64,000 nt of DNA from Bryopsis sp. KO-2023 (lineage: Eukaryota; Chlorophyta; Ulvophyceae; Bryopsidales; Bryopsidaceae): NCBI GenBank assembly GCA_030272585.1, contig BSYQ01000001.1, forward strand, positions 3,410,001 to 3,474,000. The letters run 5' to 3'. This document shows positions 25,301-36,391 of the stretch, piece by piece (the stretch's first letter is position 1; every line of letters begins with the position of its first letter). Under the pieces are notes generated by a model. It did no database searches and was not told where the DNA came from. It was given only the letters and a program-made list of their open reading frames with translations. The translations under genes were made by a program, and so were the position numbers.

Positions 25301-27116
25301 CCAGTTGATTTTTGAACGATGTGGTGGGATCCTCGGCAGCATCGGACAAGCGTGCCCTTCTTTTTGGAGCCATCGCCATCTGTCCACAAAGTTGCCAAAA
25401 TTGATCATCGAAAAGGCTGGTTCCTTGAATGTGCGGTATTCGAGCAAATTTGTAGATCAGGTGAGAATTTACAGTTGACCTTCAATGCAACACTCATCCA
25501 GTGCAATAATTTGGATCTAAGAAAGCCCCCCGTTCCGATTAGAGATATGGATCTATCCTGAGTTGGAGTTGCTATTCATCGTTGGTGTTTTTTTCCAGGT
25601 GGTGATTCCTTGGGTGAAGCTCTGTCCGCAATGCCATCGCACGTCGTGGGTGTTGCCAGCAATAAGAGATTTTTTGCCAAAATTGCACAAAGAGGTCATG
25701 GAGGGTTGGGGAACCCTTTCTGAAGTAAAAAGCAAACGTGTGGGGCGGGAGCGAGACCTCGAGGAGGTGTGGCGATGGTCAAAAATCTAATCATCCGATC
25801 TTCTTTTTTTTTTTGCAGCATTCCCTTCATGCATTAAAAAATTTGCCCAAAAAATTGTCAATATCTCGAAAGGAAATTGTTGTTTTACATTTTTTTGCTA
25901 ATGTGGGGAGCGGATCGAATGGAGTTGTAAATGCAGGGGTTGTGCATATCATTGCAGATCGCCTACAGGGGGGTTTTGCAGGAGCAGACGGAATCGGAGG
26001 CCAAACTGCTCGAGGCACTGACCGAGAAACTGGTGGATGATGCCACCAGAAGGAAATCGAAGCCGGTTTTCGATGACCTGCTGGAAAACTACATCTCTCT
26101 GTGTCCGGTGGTCACCAACTACGGCGTGGAGCTTCTGGGGTTGAAAAATTGGAGCTTGGTGGAGTCTCTAGTGAAATTTTGTAGGCAAGTGACAAGGGGA
26201 CTGTTGTATATCGTTGGTGTTATCTTGATTATTCCTGTTTCTTGTGCATGAGGTTTTCTCAATGGGTGTGTGTGTGAATTGGCTTCGATTTGTTTTGTGC
26301 CTGACACAGATACAGTGTGAGGTGTTCCGGAAAATCCGCTGATATCGTCCAGGTCATCATACAGAGGATGCTGCCCTTCACATTGGAGCTGCTGTACGAG
26401 CCTCAGATGGAGGTGGTTGTGGAGCCCATTCTGAATTTGGCGACCGACATCCTTGTGAAGTGAGTTTCCTGCTGTGCTTGCAAACAGTCCCGCTGCCCTG
26501 AGGAAGAAAAAAAAAGTGACGAACAGTTTGCTAGAATGTACGTGTGTGTTTTTGCTGCCAGGTTTATCAGCATGTCGCCACCTGTTCGAGAATGCCTCCA
26601 GAGATTGCCGGGTGTGCAGCGTCAGGTAAAGAAAATGAGATGTTTCTCAATGGCATCCAGAATTGCCTGGTCCCAAATTAAATCTCACGTCTTTTGTCAT
26701 ACAATTCATGAGAGGCTTCATTTTTCCAACTACGTTTTTTGTTTTTGGTGTGCCCCCCCCCCGAAAAAAATTTGCAAAAATATATCCAAATATGAAGAAA
26801 ATCAAAGGGAAAAAAATTAACGTATGTATGTTAGTCTTGGGAATGAGAGAAAAAGCAAATTGAGTGTTCTTCAGGGGATCGTTTTTTGTGTCTTTTTTCT
26901 TGGGTTGGTGAAACGAATAGCTTTGGTTGTGAATTATGTTATGTTATTTTTTAATTTTATTTTTTGCTTGACCAGCACTGCGACGAGCTTGCCAATCACT
27001 TGATACGAGGCAATTCCGTTGAGCAAAAGGGGATCATTTTAGATTTCTTCATCCAGATGGGCGGGGAGGAGATGCGGGCACTGCAAGACATACGGCATAA
27101 GAAAATGATCAGTTGA
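19335..27116 (+). CDS. Exportin-5 / HASTY-like karyopherin
   Basis: This importin-beta superfamily exportin carries small structured RNAs (pre-miRNA or tRNA) out of the nucleus with Ran-GTP. The first exons are 19335-19442, 19606-19789 and 20238-20380, which stay in phase. They give an importin-N-like start (VILRVLSTLASG, ANQWLNK, then AEFHVYGFSMLNEVVQKRW), matching the exportin-5 N-terminus. Later exons follow: near 21258-21475 (FESWMDLVPLSKLAEANV), 21720-21930, 22100-22245, 22520-22800, 23040-23200, 23530-23845, 24275-24515, 24720-24985, 25270-25460, 25600-25725, 25965-26185, 26310-26460, 26560-26625 and 26977-27116. The segment FVDQVVIPWVKLCPQCHR followed by FLPKLHKEVMEGW lines up with the C-terminal HEAT repeats of exportin-5. 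The family call rests on several blocks along the length; which RNA cargo it carries is not shown by the sequence. Exon borders after 20380 are approximate. Confidence 0.8.
20926..20965. repeat. (TA)n / (GATA) microsatellite
   Basis: This is an intronic TA dinucleotide run passing into GATA-like units, directly next to the 80-bp insertion. Confidence 0.9.
20962..21067. mobile_element. 80-bp insertion flanked by 13-bp direct repeats
   Basis: TATAGCTTCAAAT occurs at 20962-20974 and again at 21055-21067. The 80 bp between starts with ATGA-type repeats and contains the imperfect palindrome CGTTAGGCAA/TTGCCCAACG. A 13-bp duplication is typical of target-primed insertion of short retroelements or of strand-slip repair. 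No A-tail or tRNA head is evident. Confidence 0.45.
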
Positions 27117-27855
27117 AAAAAAAAGGGAGGGAAAATGATCGAACGAACCCAAAAAAAAAAAGTTGCATAAAGTTTTTTACCACGACGAAATTGTACTGCA
27201 TCCGAGACGTCCGGAGAGACGAAAATTTCATCGCAGATATATGACAGGTGGGGGGTGGGGGCAGGGGTTCAAATAGAAGTGGTTGATAATGCGTGCTTGG
27301 TGTCGCATGTCAATTGGGAGATATCCGTCTCAACTTTTCTTTTTTTTCTTCTCCTTTATTTGGGATTTTCTAGATAGCTGAAGGGCGGTGAGATCAAATT
27401 TTGAGAGGATATGTAAATAGATATCGTAGCAGGATATAAAGGAGCTCTAAAATTGCGAGGAAAGGATCGATTGGCTCCATGATTGCCATGTGTGGAAATT
27501 TGCATGGTGGGATTTGGATGGGAAAAAAAATACGCCACGCAGCATGGATAGCAGGGGAGCTCCGATTCAGATAGCATCTTATTATGGGATTCGGGGTTGA
27601 GAAATGTAATTTTTTTATTAGGTGAGGCGGGCAAGTCTGGGGTCGGGTCGAATTGTAATTTTAGGTGAGGCAAACGAACCTCCTGTCTCCAGATTGTTTC
27701 TGTTTCTATTTCAAAGCACAGCCCAGAAACAATCTAGAAATCTGTTTACACTTGGAGAGGCCGCTAGGGCTGCACACCTTGGGAAAGACGCAAGGACATC
27801 ACCCTGTATAGGTTCTCCCAAAACATAAGAGGAGTTCCAGTTGATTTCATCAACC
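27117..27855. other. Intergenic, 3' of exportin-5 up to LTR element A
   Basis: No coding exon was recognised. The segment includes a partial tandem duplication of a TAGGTGAGGC-containing stretch (about 27605-27675). It also has a 12-bp inverted repeat, AGATTGTTTCTG at 27691-27702 and its complement at 27724-27735, which could form a hairpin. Confidence 0.5.
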
Positions 27856-28181
27856 TGTTGGACCGGGTAGAACACAAGTACTGAAAGACAGACATAAGAG
27901 CGTCACATCAACAAATTCACACAACGGACACTCATTTCTAATGAAAGTACTACCACACGATTTGACTCTGAGAGCGATGTCAAATCTGTTGAATCGACTG
28001 GTCAGTGCGGGTGAGAGGCCCATGGCAGTAGGGGATTTACGTTAGAAGTACGAGGTATGAGTCAGTGGAGGAAGTGTGAGAGTTGAGTGAGTCGGGAAGG
28101 AAAGTCTGTGAACGGGAGTTCGGGGTTGTCTTTTTGTTGTAAGACTTTTTTTGCGGAAGGCTCGTTCTTCCAGTAACAACA
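27856..28181 (+). repeat. 5' LTR of element A
   Basis: This 326-bp LTR begins TGTTGGACCGGG and ends AGTAACAACA. It matches the 3' LTR over its full length by eye. Confidence 0.93.
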
Positions 28182-31100
28182 TGGTTTCGGAGCGAACAGG
28201 GTGGATCCTGGCCTTTGGGGGCTTGGCTCTACTAGCCGGTATGTCGCTGCTGTTACAGCGACCACCGACGATATCAGATCAAAATGCAGCGCCGGCAACA
28301 CCAGCCGGAAGGGCGCCAGCAACGTATCCCCCATCACCTCCTCCATTCTCTACGCCTCACACGCCCAGAACGTCTCCACACGAGCTCTGGCAGAGGCTGA
28401 TGTGGTCGATCAGACATCGACACTCACATCGTGCCCTACCCTCCCCTTCACCGAACCCCGCTGCTGCGTGGGACACCCTGGAGCTTGTGCAGCTTGCAGA
28501 CAGGATGCACAAGCTCTGGGGTGTCTTGCGGGGATCCAACGCCAACCTGGTCGGAGCTGGGATCGCCTCCTCGCTTCTGCTGGGGTACCTCCTGAAGTTT
28601 CTCGACAAGGGTTCTGCATGGTTACGGCGGCGTAGAACAGAGACGGCGATGAGAAGGGAAGTTTTGGAGCTCGGGAGCGCGGCGCCTGCGGCTTCGGTTT
28701 CGACGGAGGGATCAGCCACGTTGGACAGACTTCGGCGGCTGCAACAAACGGAGGGGGAGACGGAGTTGGAATTTTTGCAGCGTTATTTCTTGATGTTTTT
28801 AAACACTGGACAAGCGGCGGAGGTGGAAGAGGAGAAAAAAGCGGTCAGGTTACTCGTAGCCCGGTTACCGGGAAGAGTGTTGAGCCGCGTCGTGGTGGAA
28901 ACAGAGTTCGAAAAACTGACCTTCAGCGGACTTCGGGAGCTGTTGGATCGAATGAAGAGGAGGACGGAGTACAGGGAAGCAGTGCTCGCGGAAGTGAAGA
29001 AGGATGAGGAGGGAAAGACAGAAGGGAAAGTGGAGGCTAAAGCAGAACCTAATGCGGGAACGAAAGTTCTGGTGGCGGACCGGCCACCTACTCGGACAGG
29101 CGAGACCCCTCTCTGCCAGTTTTGCGGACGGAAAGGGCACTGGGAAGCGCAGTGCCGGACGAAGAGGAGAGCGCAGGTGGCGAGCGTGAACGACGATGCT
29201 TTCGGCGAGCTGCTGGAGGCAATACAAAACGAGCAGTCGTCGTCGGCGTGCCATTCGGTCGCAGCAGGGACACCCGCTGGAGATACAGTGCGCAAGCAGC
29301 TTCGTGTGAAACTCAGGTTGGAAGGAGAACAGAGAGGAAGTAATCAACTCTTCGAAGCGTTGGTCGACAGTGGAAGTGGATGCTCCATCATGCCGTGGAA
29401 GGTTTGTCAAAGACACGGATGGGGAGTCGCTCCTCCGAAAGGAGTGTTAACGCTGACCGGGTTCAACGGAAGCAAGGAGAACGTGCGAGGGACGGTGACG
29501 CTCGACGTCAAAATAGGACCGTGGGAGGGAAAAGAAGTGTTTCTGGTTTCGGAAAACACATCCCAGATTATCCTGGGCGTCCCCCTCCTCGCACACCTTT
29601 CCCTCACCGTCGACTGCGCTCGCAACTGCCTCTGGGGCAAGAACGGAACGTCCATCCCTTGCCACGCAGTCATGAAGGTAGGGGAGAAGTCGGGGGAGTT
29701 AGAGCGGGGTGTGGTTCGAGTGCTGCAAGACCCCCTCACGAAAAAAGGACGCAGGATTCGTTTAGTGGGGAAGGATGGGGAGTTTCGGTTACCCCTGGGT
29801 TCGTCGTTGGTTCTGGGACCCTACGCGATTAAAACGGTTGTTCTTCCTTTTCGAATTACTGGGCCTGGCCTGTTTTCGTTAATGGCCATAGGACAACCCC
29901 ACAACCTCCTTCACTCTGTGACGACGAACTCCGACGGAAGAGTTCGACTCACGCTGTATAACGCCCAGTTGGAGGCGAGGATGCTTACTGCAAAACTGTG
30001 TTTGGTTAGCTTCAGGGTGGCTGAGGGAACGCCGGTGGTGATAGAGGAAGGAGGAGCAGAGGAGGAATGTGTCGAACAGGAGGAGGATGGTTTACTGCCC
30101 CATGGTTTGGATCTCAGAGAGAAGGAGGAAGTGGAACCTGAGGAGGAGGGGTGTTTTGGGATTGAAAAGAAGGGAGATGGAGGATGTCAAACAGTTTCTT
30201 TTCCACCACAGGAAGTGGAATCTGAGGAGGGGGGGTGTTCTGGAATAGAAAAACAGGGAGATGGAGGATGTAAAAAGGTTTCTTTTCCACCACCAAAGAA
30301 TGACTGTGGGTCACTGGAAGTGTTTGACAGAACCAGTGGTTCAAAGGGCAGTTGGGGCACAATGCAGTCGAATCAGGACTGGGATTCACAAACAGGCCAG
30401 CTTGCATCTGTTGAACAGCAGTTGAGCCCAGAGGGGGACAGTAGAGTACTATCGAATTCTGCCCAAAACAGGGATATACCGACCATCAGTTCAGACTCTG
30501 GAGAACAGCATCTCAGTTCAGGGGATGGGTGTGTGTTACGGAGTTTAACAACACAGAACAGTGAGGCTGTAGCTACTGAGAATCCAACAAACAGTGCAAC
30601 ACTGAGGAAGAGCCAGCGCACAGCCTCTCTCACAGAACTGGATGTGAGTTCTGCTACGCACTATCCACTCAGGGACAGGATTGAGGGGAAAGACTCTGAG
30701 AATGAGGGGAGAACACAGACATCAAACACAGACTTTGAATGTCAGCCCAATAACTATAATGCTACTGGACAGTTCATCAGTTCAGCTAGGGAGAAGGGAG
30801 GAAAGATTTTTGGCTTACAAACCAGCAGTTCAGAGGCTGTACATCACTTACCCAAGTCAGATACTCAGGGAAGGGTACAGCAGTCGAAATTCCACACACA
30901 GGAGGAGAATGTAGCTTCTGAGAGTCCTGCAAACAGTGCTACACTGGGGACAAGCCAGGGTACATTCTCCACCCCCCAGCAGGATCAATGGAGGGACTTA
31001 CCAAGGGGGAGAGAGGGACAGACATGTGGGGAAAACCAAGGCACCCAGAGTGTCCTCACACCTAACCGCCTGACTGCACACAGCACTCTGCTGCACGAAA

Positions 31101-31452
31101 GCAAAGCTGTAGCTACTGAGAGTCCTACAGACAGGGAAACATTGGGACAGAGCCAGAGTACAGTTCAGAGTTCACAAAAGGAAAAAGGGGGCTGCTCACC
31201 CAGGGGGGGGGTAGTCGGGGCAGTGGAACAAACACACAATGAGGGACCGACTGTAACTACTGAGAGTCCCACTAACAGTGACATACTGGGGAAAAACCAG
31301 AGTTCAGTCTCTCACCTTCAAGAGGAAACATTACTCTGCTCACCCAGGGGGGGGGTAGGGGGGACAGTGGAACAGGAGCACCTTGATCTCTGGAAGTACT
31401 GGGAAGCCCTCAGAGGGAAACCACCAGGCAGAAGTTTTAGCGAACACACTAC
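28181..31452 (+). CDS. Element A ORF1: membrane-like N-terminus, zinc knuckle, protease, repeat tail
   Basis: The frame opens at the ATG that overlaps the last base of the LTR. In order it has a hydrophobic segment at about residues 8-26, a second near 125-145 followed by an RRRR run, and a charged helical region. Next come one CCHC zinc knuckle (CQFCGRKGHWEAQC, about residue 320) and an aspartic protease signature (LVDSGSGCSIM, about residue 405). A tail of some 450 residues is rich in Glu, Gly, Ser, Thr and Gln and contains internal repeats: two units around EEEGCFGIEKKGDGGC, and four or more around ESPTNSATLG. The two hydrophobic segments and the repeat tail are unusual for a Gag. The function of the N-terminal half is unknown. 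Confidence 0.8.
28182..28193 (+). promoter_or_regulatory. Primer-binding site of element A
   Basis: TGGTTTCGGAGC follows the LTR directly. TGG is the complement of the CCA end of a tRNA, and the sequence resembles sites primed by initiator tRNA-Met. The same 12 bases follow the LTR of element B. Confidence 0.7.
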
Positions 31453-31944
31453 CAGACCTGGGCGCCAACCCGTTGGACCGGACCGGACAGGACCGGCAAC
31501 CACTTTCTGGACCGGATTTGACCTTTCTTAGACAGGTCAAATCCGGTCTGGAAAGGTCAAATCCGGTCCAAGAAAGGTCAAATCCGGTCTAGTAAAGGCC
31601 ACCTTTTCTAGACCGGATTTGACCTTTCTGGACCGGATTCGACCTTTCCAGACAGGTTGTCGCCTGTCTAGTACGGTCATACTCGTGTGACCTGTTTTAG
31701 ACCGGTGTGACCCTGTTTTAGACCGATGTGACGCCCAATATGACCTGTTTTAGACCGACTCCAAGTCGGTCTGGACAGGTGGGCCGCCTGTCCAGACCGA
31801 CCTGGCACCTGTCTAGAACAAGTCACACAATTAAGCACTTTTTAATGTGTTAATCGACTGAGAACTGATTCAATGGATTAAAGAACAAAGTATTATTTAT
31901 TATATGCATTTTTAATGCATGAATGACGTGAGCCAAGCCCACCA

Positions 31945-32055
31945 GCCACCGACTAGAGGGAGTCGGTCGACTCAAGGAGGATTCGAACCCGGGTTGGCTA
32001 AGCCCGAGTCGAAGACACTATCACTAGTGGACCCCACCACAGGGACGCTCAAAAG
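31945..32055 (-). other. tRNA-like module, left arm of the palindrome
   Basis: On the minus strand a B-box-like GGTTCGAATCC is preceded by a D-arm-like CTAGTGATAGTG and an anticodon-arm-like stretch. The T stem does not pair well, so a working tRNA is unlikely. It is the inverted partner of the module at 32125-32215. Confidence 0.5.
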
Positions 32056-32124
32056 GGGGTCGTTACTTTTAAGTACCCGTTTAATTTTGGAAAATTAAAC
32101 GGGTACTTAAAAGTAACGACCCCC

Positions 32125-32215
32125 TTTTGAGCGTCCCTGTGGTGGGGTCCACTAGTGATAGTGTCTTCGACTCGGGCTTAGCCAACCCGGGTTCGAATCC
32201 TCCTTGAGTCGACCG
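32125..32215 (+). other. tRNA-like module, right arm of the palindrome
   Basis: This is the same sequence as the left-arm module in opposite orientation, with GGTTCGAATCC near 32190. The match to internal Pol III A and B boxes suggests descent from a tRNA or a tRNA-headed SINE (inference). Confidence 0.5.
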
Positions 32216-32765
32216 ACTCCCTCTAGTCGGTGGCTGGTGGGCTTGGCTCACGTCATTCATGCATTAAAAATGCATATAATAAATAACACTTCGTTCTTTA
32301 ATTAATTGAATCAGTTCTCAGTCGATTGATACACAATTAGCACGTTAAAAGTGCTTAATTGTGCGACCTGTTCTAGACAGGCTCCAGGTCGGTCTGGACA
32401 GGCAGCCCACCTGTCCAGACCGACCTGGAGCCGGTCTAAAACAGGAGAACAACCCTGTCAAGACAGGGTCGTTCCGGTTTTAGACAGGTCACATCGCCGG
32501 TCTAATAAAGGCGAAATGTGGGTGTGACCTGTCTAAAAACGGAAAATCTGTCAGAAAACCGGTCCAGATTTCTGCAGATTTCCGAGGTTGACTGGACCGG
32601 AGTGGACAGGACCGGACAGGTCACAACCTGTCCGGTCTTGCAAGGACCGGCGTTTTTTCGCTGGACCGGACAGGACCGGACAGGTCAGCCGGTCCATGGA
32701 CAGGTTGGACCGGACCGGACCGGTTTTTCGCTGCCGGTCCGGTCGGGCCCAGGTCTGCACACTAC

Positions 32766-35562
32766 ATCCTCTTTATCTCACCTGACGACGATTTGGGAGG
32801 AGGTGGCTGACGACCTTCTCGACAACACCACAGCAGTAGGGACAGGGGAAAGACTCTGGAACGGACATACTGCTACGGTGCAAACCACTCAGGAACAACC
32901 TGCCTGCACGTCGGAAACGCAGTCAGAGACGGAGGATACAGGCTCAGTGGAATACTGGCGACGCGAATTTCCGAACGTGATTCGTGACGACCTTAGCAGA
33001 GACGCAAAGGCGACTGCTGCTCCTCTTCGGGTTTGCCACAGGGAGGTGAAATGGCGCGTTCCCTTCCACAGGATTCCGCTGCACAACACGGGGATACGGT
33101 ACTACGCCACCGACGTCGCGCCTAAGGAGATTCGAAAACTGCTTACCTCGTTGCAGGGGCAAGGCGTCATCCGTCCCCTGGGCGTCGGCGAGCGGGCTCT
33201 GTTCTCCCCCGTACTTTTCCTAAGGAAGCCGAATGGAAAGGTCCGTAAGACGGTGGATTTTCGTTTGCTGAACTCGTACTCCGACGCCTGGAAGACGTCC
33301 CTGCTCCATGTCCGGGATGTGCTGAAGTCGATCCCACCTGAGTGGGACTACTTCACCGTCCTGGATCTGGAGCAGGGCTTCTTCCAGGTGGACGTTTGCG
33401 ATTCGCTCCAGCCCCTCTTCGCGTTTGAAACCGGAGAGGGGGACTACACTTACCTCCGCCTTCCACAGGGATGGAATTGTTCGCCAGGGCTGTTCCACTC
33501 CCGCATTCGGAGCTCTATCCACGGATACCCCGGTCGTAACTTCGTCGACGACCTCATAATCGGCGGAGAAGGCGTCGAAGGCCATGACAGGAACCTGCGA
33601 CGTGTTCTGACCAGGCTCGACGAAATGGGATTACGGATAAACAGGGCAAAGGCGGTCGTCAGACAAAAGGAGGTTACCTACTTGGGGTACACGGTCACGA
33701 AGGGGAGCTACGGCCTTCGACGCTACGTCGACGACCAAGTGCGTCAGTTGCCAGAAATGCGCGACGTCAGGGACGTCCGTCAATTCGTCGGCATGCTTAA
33801 TGTCTGCAGGGGAGTTTGCCCGAATTTCCATAACATCATTCAACCTCTGCTGGAGCTTCCCAAGGGATCGAATCCGAAACTCATGCAACAGTTGGTGGCA
33901 GAAGCATGGAAATCCATACTGACTAATAATGTCAAGTTGGGTAATTCAGATTCTGGAGAGTATAATCTGTTTACAGACTGGTCATCCTCTGGGTGGGGGT
34001 ATGTTCTGTTCAGAGGTACCCCCTCAGAGGGGTGTATCGTCAGCCTCAACAGTCGAAAGTGTGCGGATAAGGGAGGAGAAAAAGTCAGCTCCTATTTGGG
34101 GGAGCTTCAAGCTCTCATATGGGCATTGAAATCGGTTTCACAGGTGGTGGCTGGGGGTCAGCTAACCCTGCACACTGATTCGAACTCAGCAGTGCAAAGG
34201 ATTACGAAGTTAGCACCGAAAGAAGTCGTGGAGGACATCAGAGTGGTGCGTCTCTTGGCTTGGTTGGCAGAGAACTACCCCTCCCCTGGAAGGTTGAGGG
34301 TTCAATTCCTGCTAGGGACATCTAACCCTTGGGCTGATCTCCTGTCTAGATGGTACAGTAGGCCAACACAAACACAAGGGCAGGTGTGTGCACTTGAACC
34401 ACAAGAGATGCAAATCAGTAAAAACACAAGCATGGAATCAGGAGGATCCAACAGATCAACAGAACAGGTGCTGGAGCAGGCTGAGGCAGTGGACTCTAAA
34501 GAGAGTGATTCAGAAAGGTCTGGCATGTCAGGAAACACAGAGTTGGGACATGCATATACAGGAGGCTCAAGGGGAGCGGAGTTGGGCAAGATAGCGGAAG
34601 GGAAAGAGCTGAGCAGAGATCAGCTGGAACGGTTGCACAAGGAGGGACACTGGAGCCCACAAAAATTGCTATGGCTGTGTGCACAACATGGATGGAAGGC
34701 TAATAGAGGAGATCTGGAGGAAATTCAGAGGTACTGCCAGACCTGCCAGAGGGTAGCCCCTAAGAAGGAAAAAGAACTTCTTAGGGGAGCTGGGCATCTA
34801 ACCCACCCTGGTCAAACAGTGGGCATGGACATCATCGGTCCACTACCCTCTGGTAGGTCTGGCCACAATCATATAGTAGTGGTGGTGGACCACCTCTCTC
34901 GTGATTCGATGGTTTGGAAGACAAAGGAGGTGAAGGGGAAACAGGTCAGGGAGTGTTTAGGTGAGTGGATAGCGACTCATGGATCTCCAGACAACCTATT
35001 ATGTGATGGAGCTGCCTACTTCCATTCGAAGGACATGAGAGCATGGTACAAAGACAACCACATTCAGGTTTGGAGGACACCCCCTTATCACCACAGAGCG
35101 AATGGAGTGGTGGAAAGGAGGAACAGAGCTCTGATTTCTAAAATCAGAGTACTGTTGTTGGATCATGGAGGGTATTGGGATGATTGGCTGCAGAAGGCCA
35201 ACTGGATGGTCTGCAACATGGTGAATAGAACCACTGGATGGCCACCATGCAAAGTGTGGACACTATCAAGCAAGGAGTGGGATAGAATTCAACAGAGATT
35301 GAAGGAAAGCAGAGAAAAGGTGAATGCACAGAAAAAATTGTCTGACTGGAATCATTTTCTGGGAGAGGAGGTCCTTTTATATGATTCAGCAAGGGCTGAA
35401 AAAAAGGATCAGAAATTTAGTGCAAGTTGGAAGGGACCATATAAAATAGTGGAACTGATTTCCCCCAGTCGAGTCAGGATTGAGGAAATCAATGGCAAAC
35501 TCAGGAGGGGTAGGAAACCTTTCCTAGAAGTGCACAAATCACAGATCAGGCACTTCTTCTGA
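32766..35562 (+). CDS. Element A pol: reverse transcriptase, RNase H, integrase
   Basis: This is a long open frame. RT motifs are VLDLEQGFFQ (first catalytic Asp), LPQGWNCSPGLF and FVDDLIIGG (catalytic DD). RNase H motifs are LFTDWSSSGWG, YLGELQALIWAL and LHTDSNSA. The integrase has a zinc-binding part ending CQTCQR, then the core acidic residues in GMDIIGPLP, LCDGAAYF and GVVERRNR. A C-terminal SH3-like end (WKGPYKIVE) completes it. The RT-RNaseH-IN order places it with Ty3/gypsy-like elements and retroviruses. Confidence 0.88.
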
Positions 35563-35762
35563 GTAGAATGGTGGTGATGAGAGAATAGGTAGGACCAGAA
35601 GACATAGTAAACGGAGGAGAGAAGGTTTCTTTTACATCCGGTGAGGGATGTTTTTTTCTGATGAAACACAGTGTAGGAGAAGGCTACACTGGTGTGGAAG
35701 TGAGGATATTAGTTTACTCTACCACGAGTAGAACTTTTTCGGAGGTTTGAGGCAGTGAAGCG

Positions 35763-36088
35763 TGTTGGACCGGGTAGAACACAAGTACTGAAAGACAGAC
35801 ATAAGAGCGTCACATCAACAAATTCACACAACGGACACTCATTTCTAATGAAAGTACTACCACACGATTTGACTCTGAGAGCGATGTCAAATCTGTTGAA
35901 TCGACTGGTCAGTGCGGGTGAGAGGCCCATGGCAGTAGGGGATTTACGTTAGAAGTACGAGGTATGAGTCAGTGGAGGAAGTGTGAGAGTTGAGTGAGTC
36001 GGGAAGGAAAGTCTGTGAACGGGAGTTCGGGGTTGTCTTTTTGTTGTAAGACTTTTTTTGCGGAAGGCTCGTTCTTCCAGTAACAACA
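35763..36088 (+). repeat. 3' LTR of element A
   Basis: 326 bp, apparently identical to the 5' copy. It ends 303 bp before the start codon of the thioredoxin gene. Confidence 0.93.
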
Positions 36089-36391
36089 AACCCACAATTG
36101 GAAATTTTGTCAGATATCCAGGAGGGAAGGGAAAGCCTTGCCGGACATCCACTGTGAGGAAGACCGTTCTTCTGTTCGTGAACCACCGACGACAAACAAG
36201 ACCGATCAAGACCGGTCTTGACCGGGATCGTATCCCTTCGAGAAACGCCAACGATCGGATCTCTGCCGGTCCGTTACTAACCGTCGAATGTAGATTCGTC
36301 CAAGTGTCCATGACCAAGCAATGACGCAGAAGTGGGATGTTGCGAGCAACAGGGCCCCACAGACAGTTTCGAACGGGAGGAAACAAAAAAT

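Larger units (their letters stand above)
31453..32757. mobile_element. hAT-like MITE, family 2, 1305 bp, foldback with tRNA-like arms
   Basis: Termini CAGACCTGGGC...GCCCAGGTCTG are perfect 11-bp inverted repeats. The 8-bp duplication CACACTAC flanks the element (31445-31452 and 32758-32765), the size expected of hAT transposition. Inside both ends are arrays of short words such as GGACCGGACAGGACC and GGTCTGGACAGG. The centre is a near-perfect palindrome (about 31810-32380, centred on 32089/32090). Each of its arms carries one tRNA-like module with a B-box-like GGTTCGAATCC. No transposase frame is present, so it is non-autonomous. It is inserted in LTR element A. Confidence 0.9.
27856..36088 (+). 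mobile_element. LTR retroelement A, young, interrupted by a MITE
   Basis: Two 326-bp LTRs that appear identical flank a primer-binding site, an ORF1 (zinc knuckle and protease) and a pol region in the order RT, RNase H, integrase. That order is Ty3/gypsy-like. The LTR ends are TGTTGG...CAACA, and a 4-bp repeat AACC flanks the insertion at 27852-27855 and 36089-36092. Identical LTRs imply a recent insertion. A 1305-bp hAT-like MITE sits between the ORF1 and pol regions. Apart from that insertion the element looks essentially whole. The RT carries LPQG, which is more retrovirus-like than the MPFG typical of gypsy elements. Confidence 0.9.
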
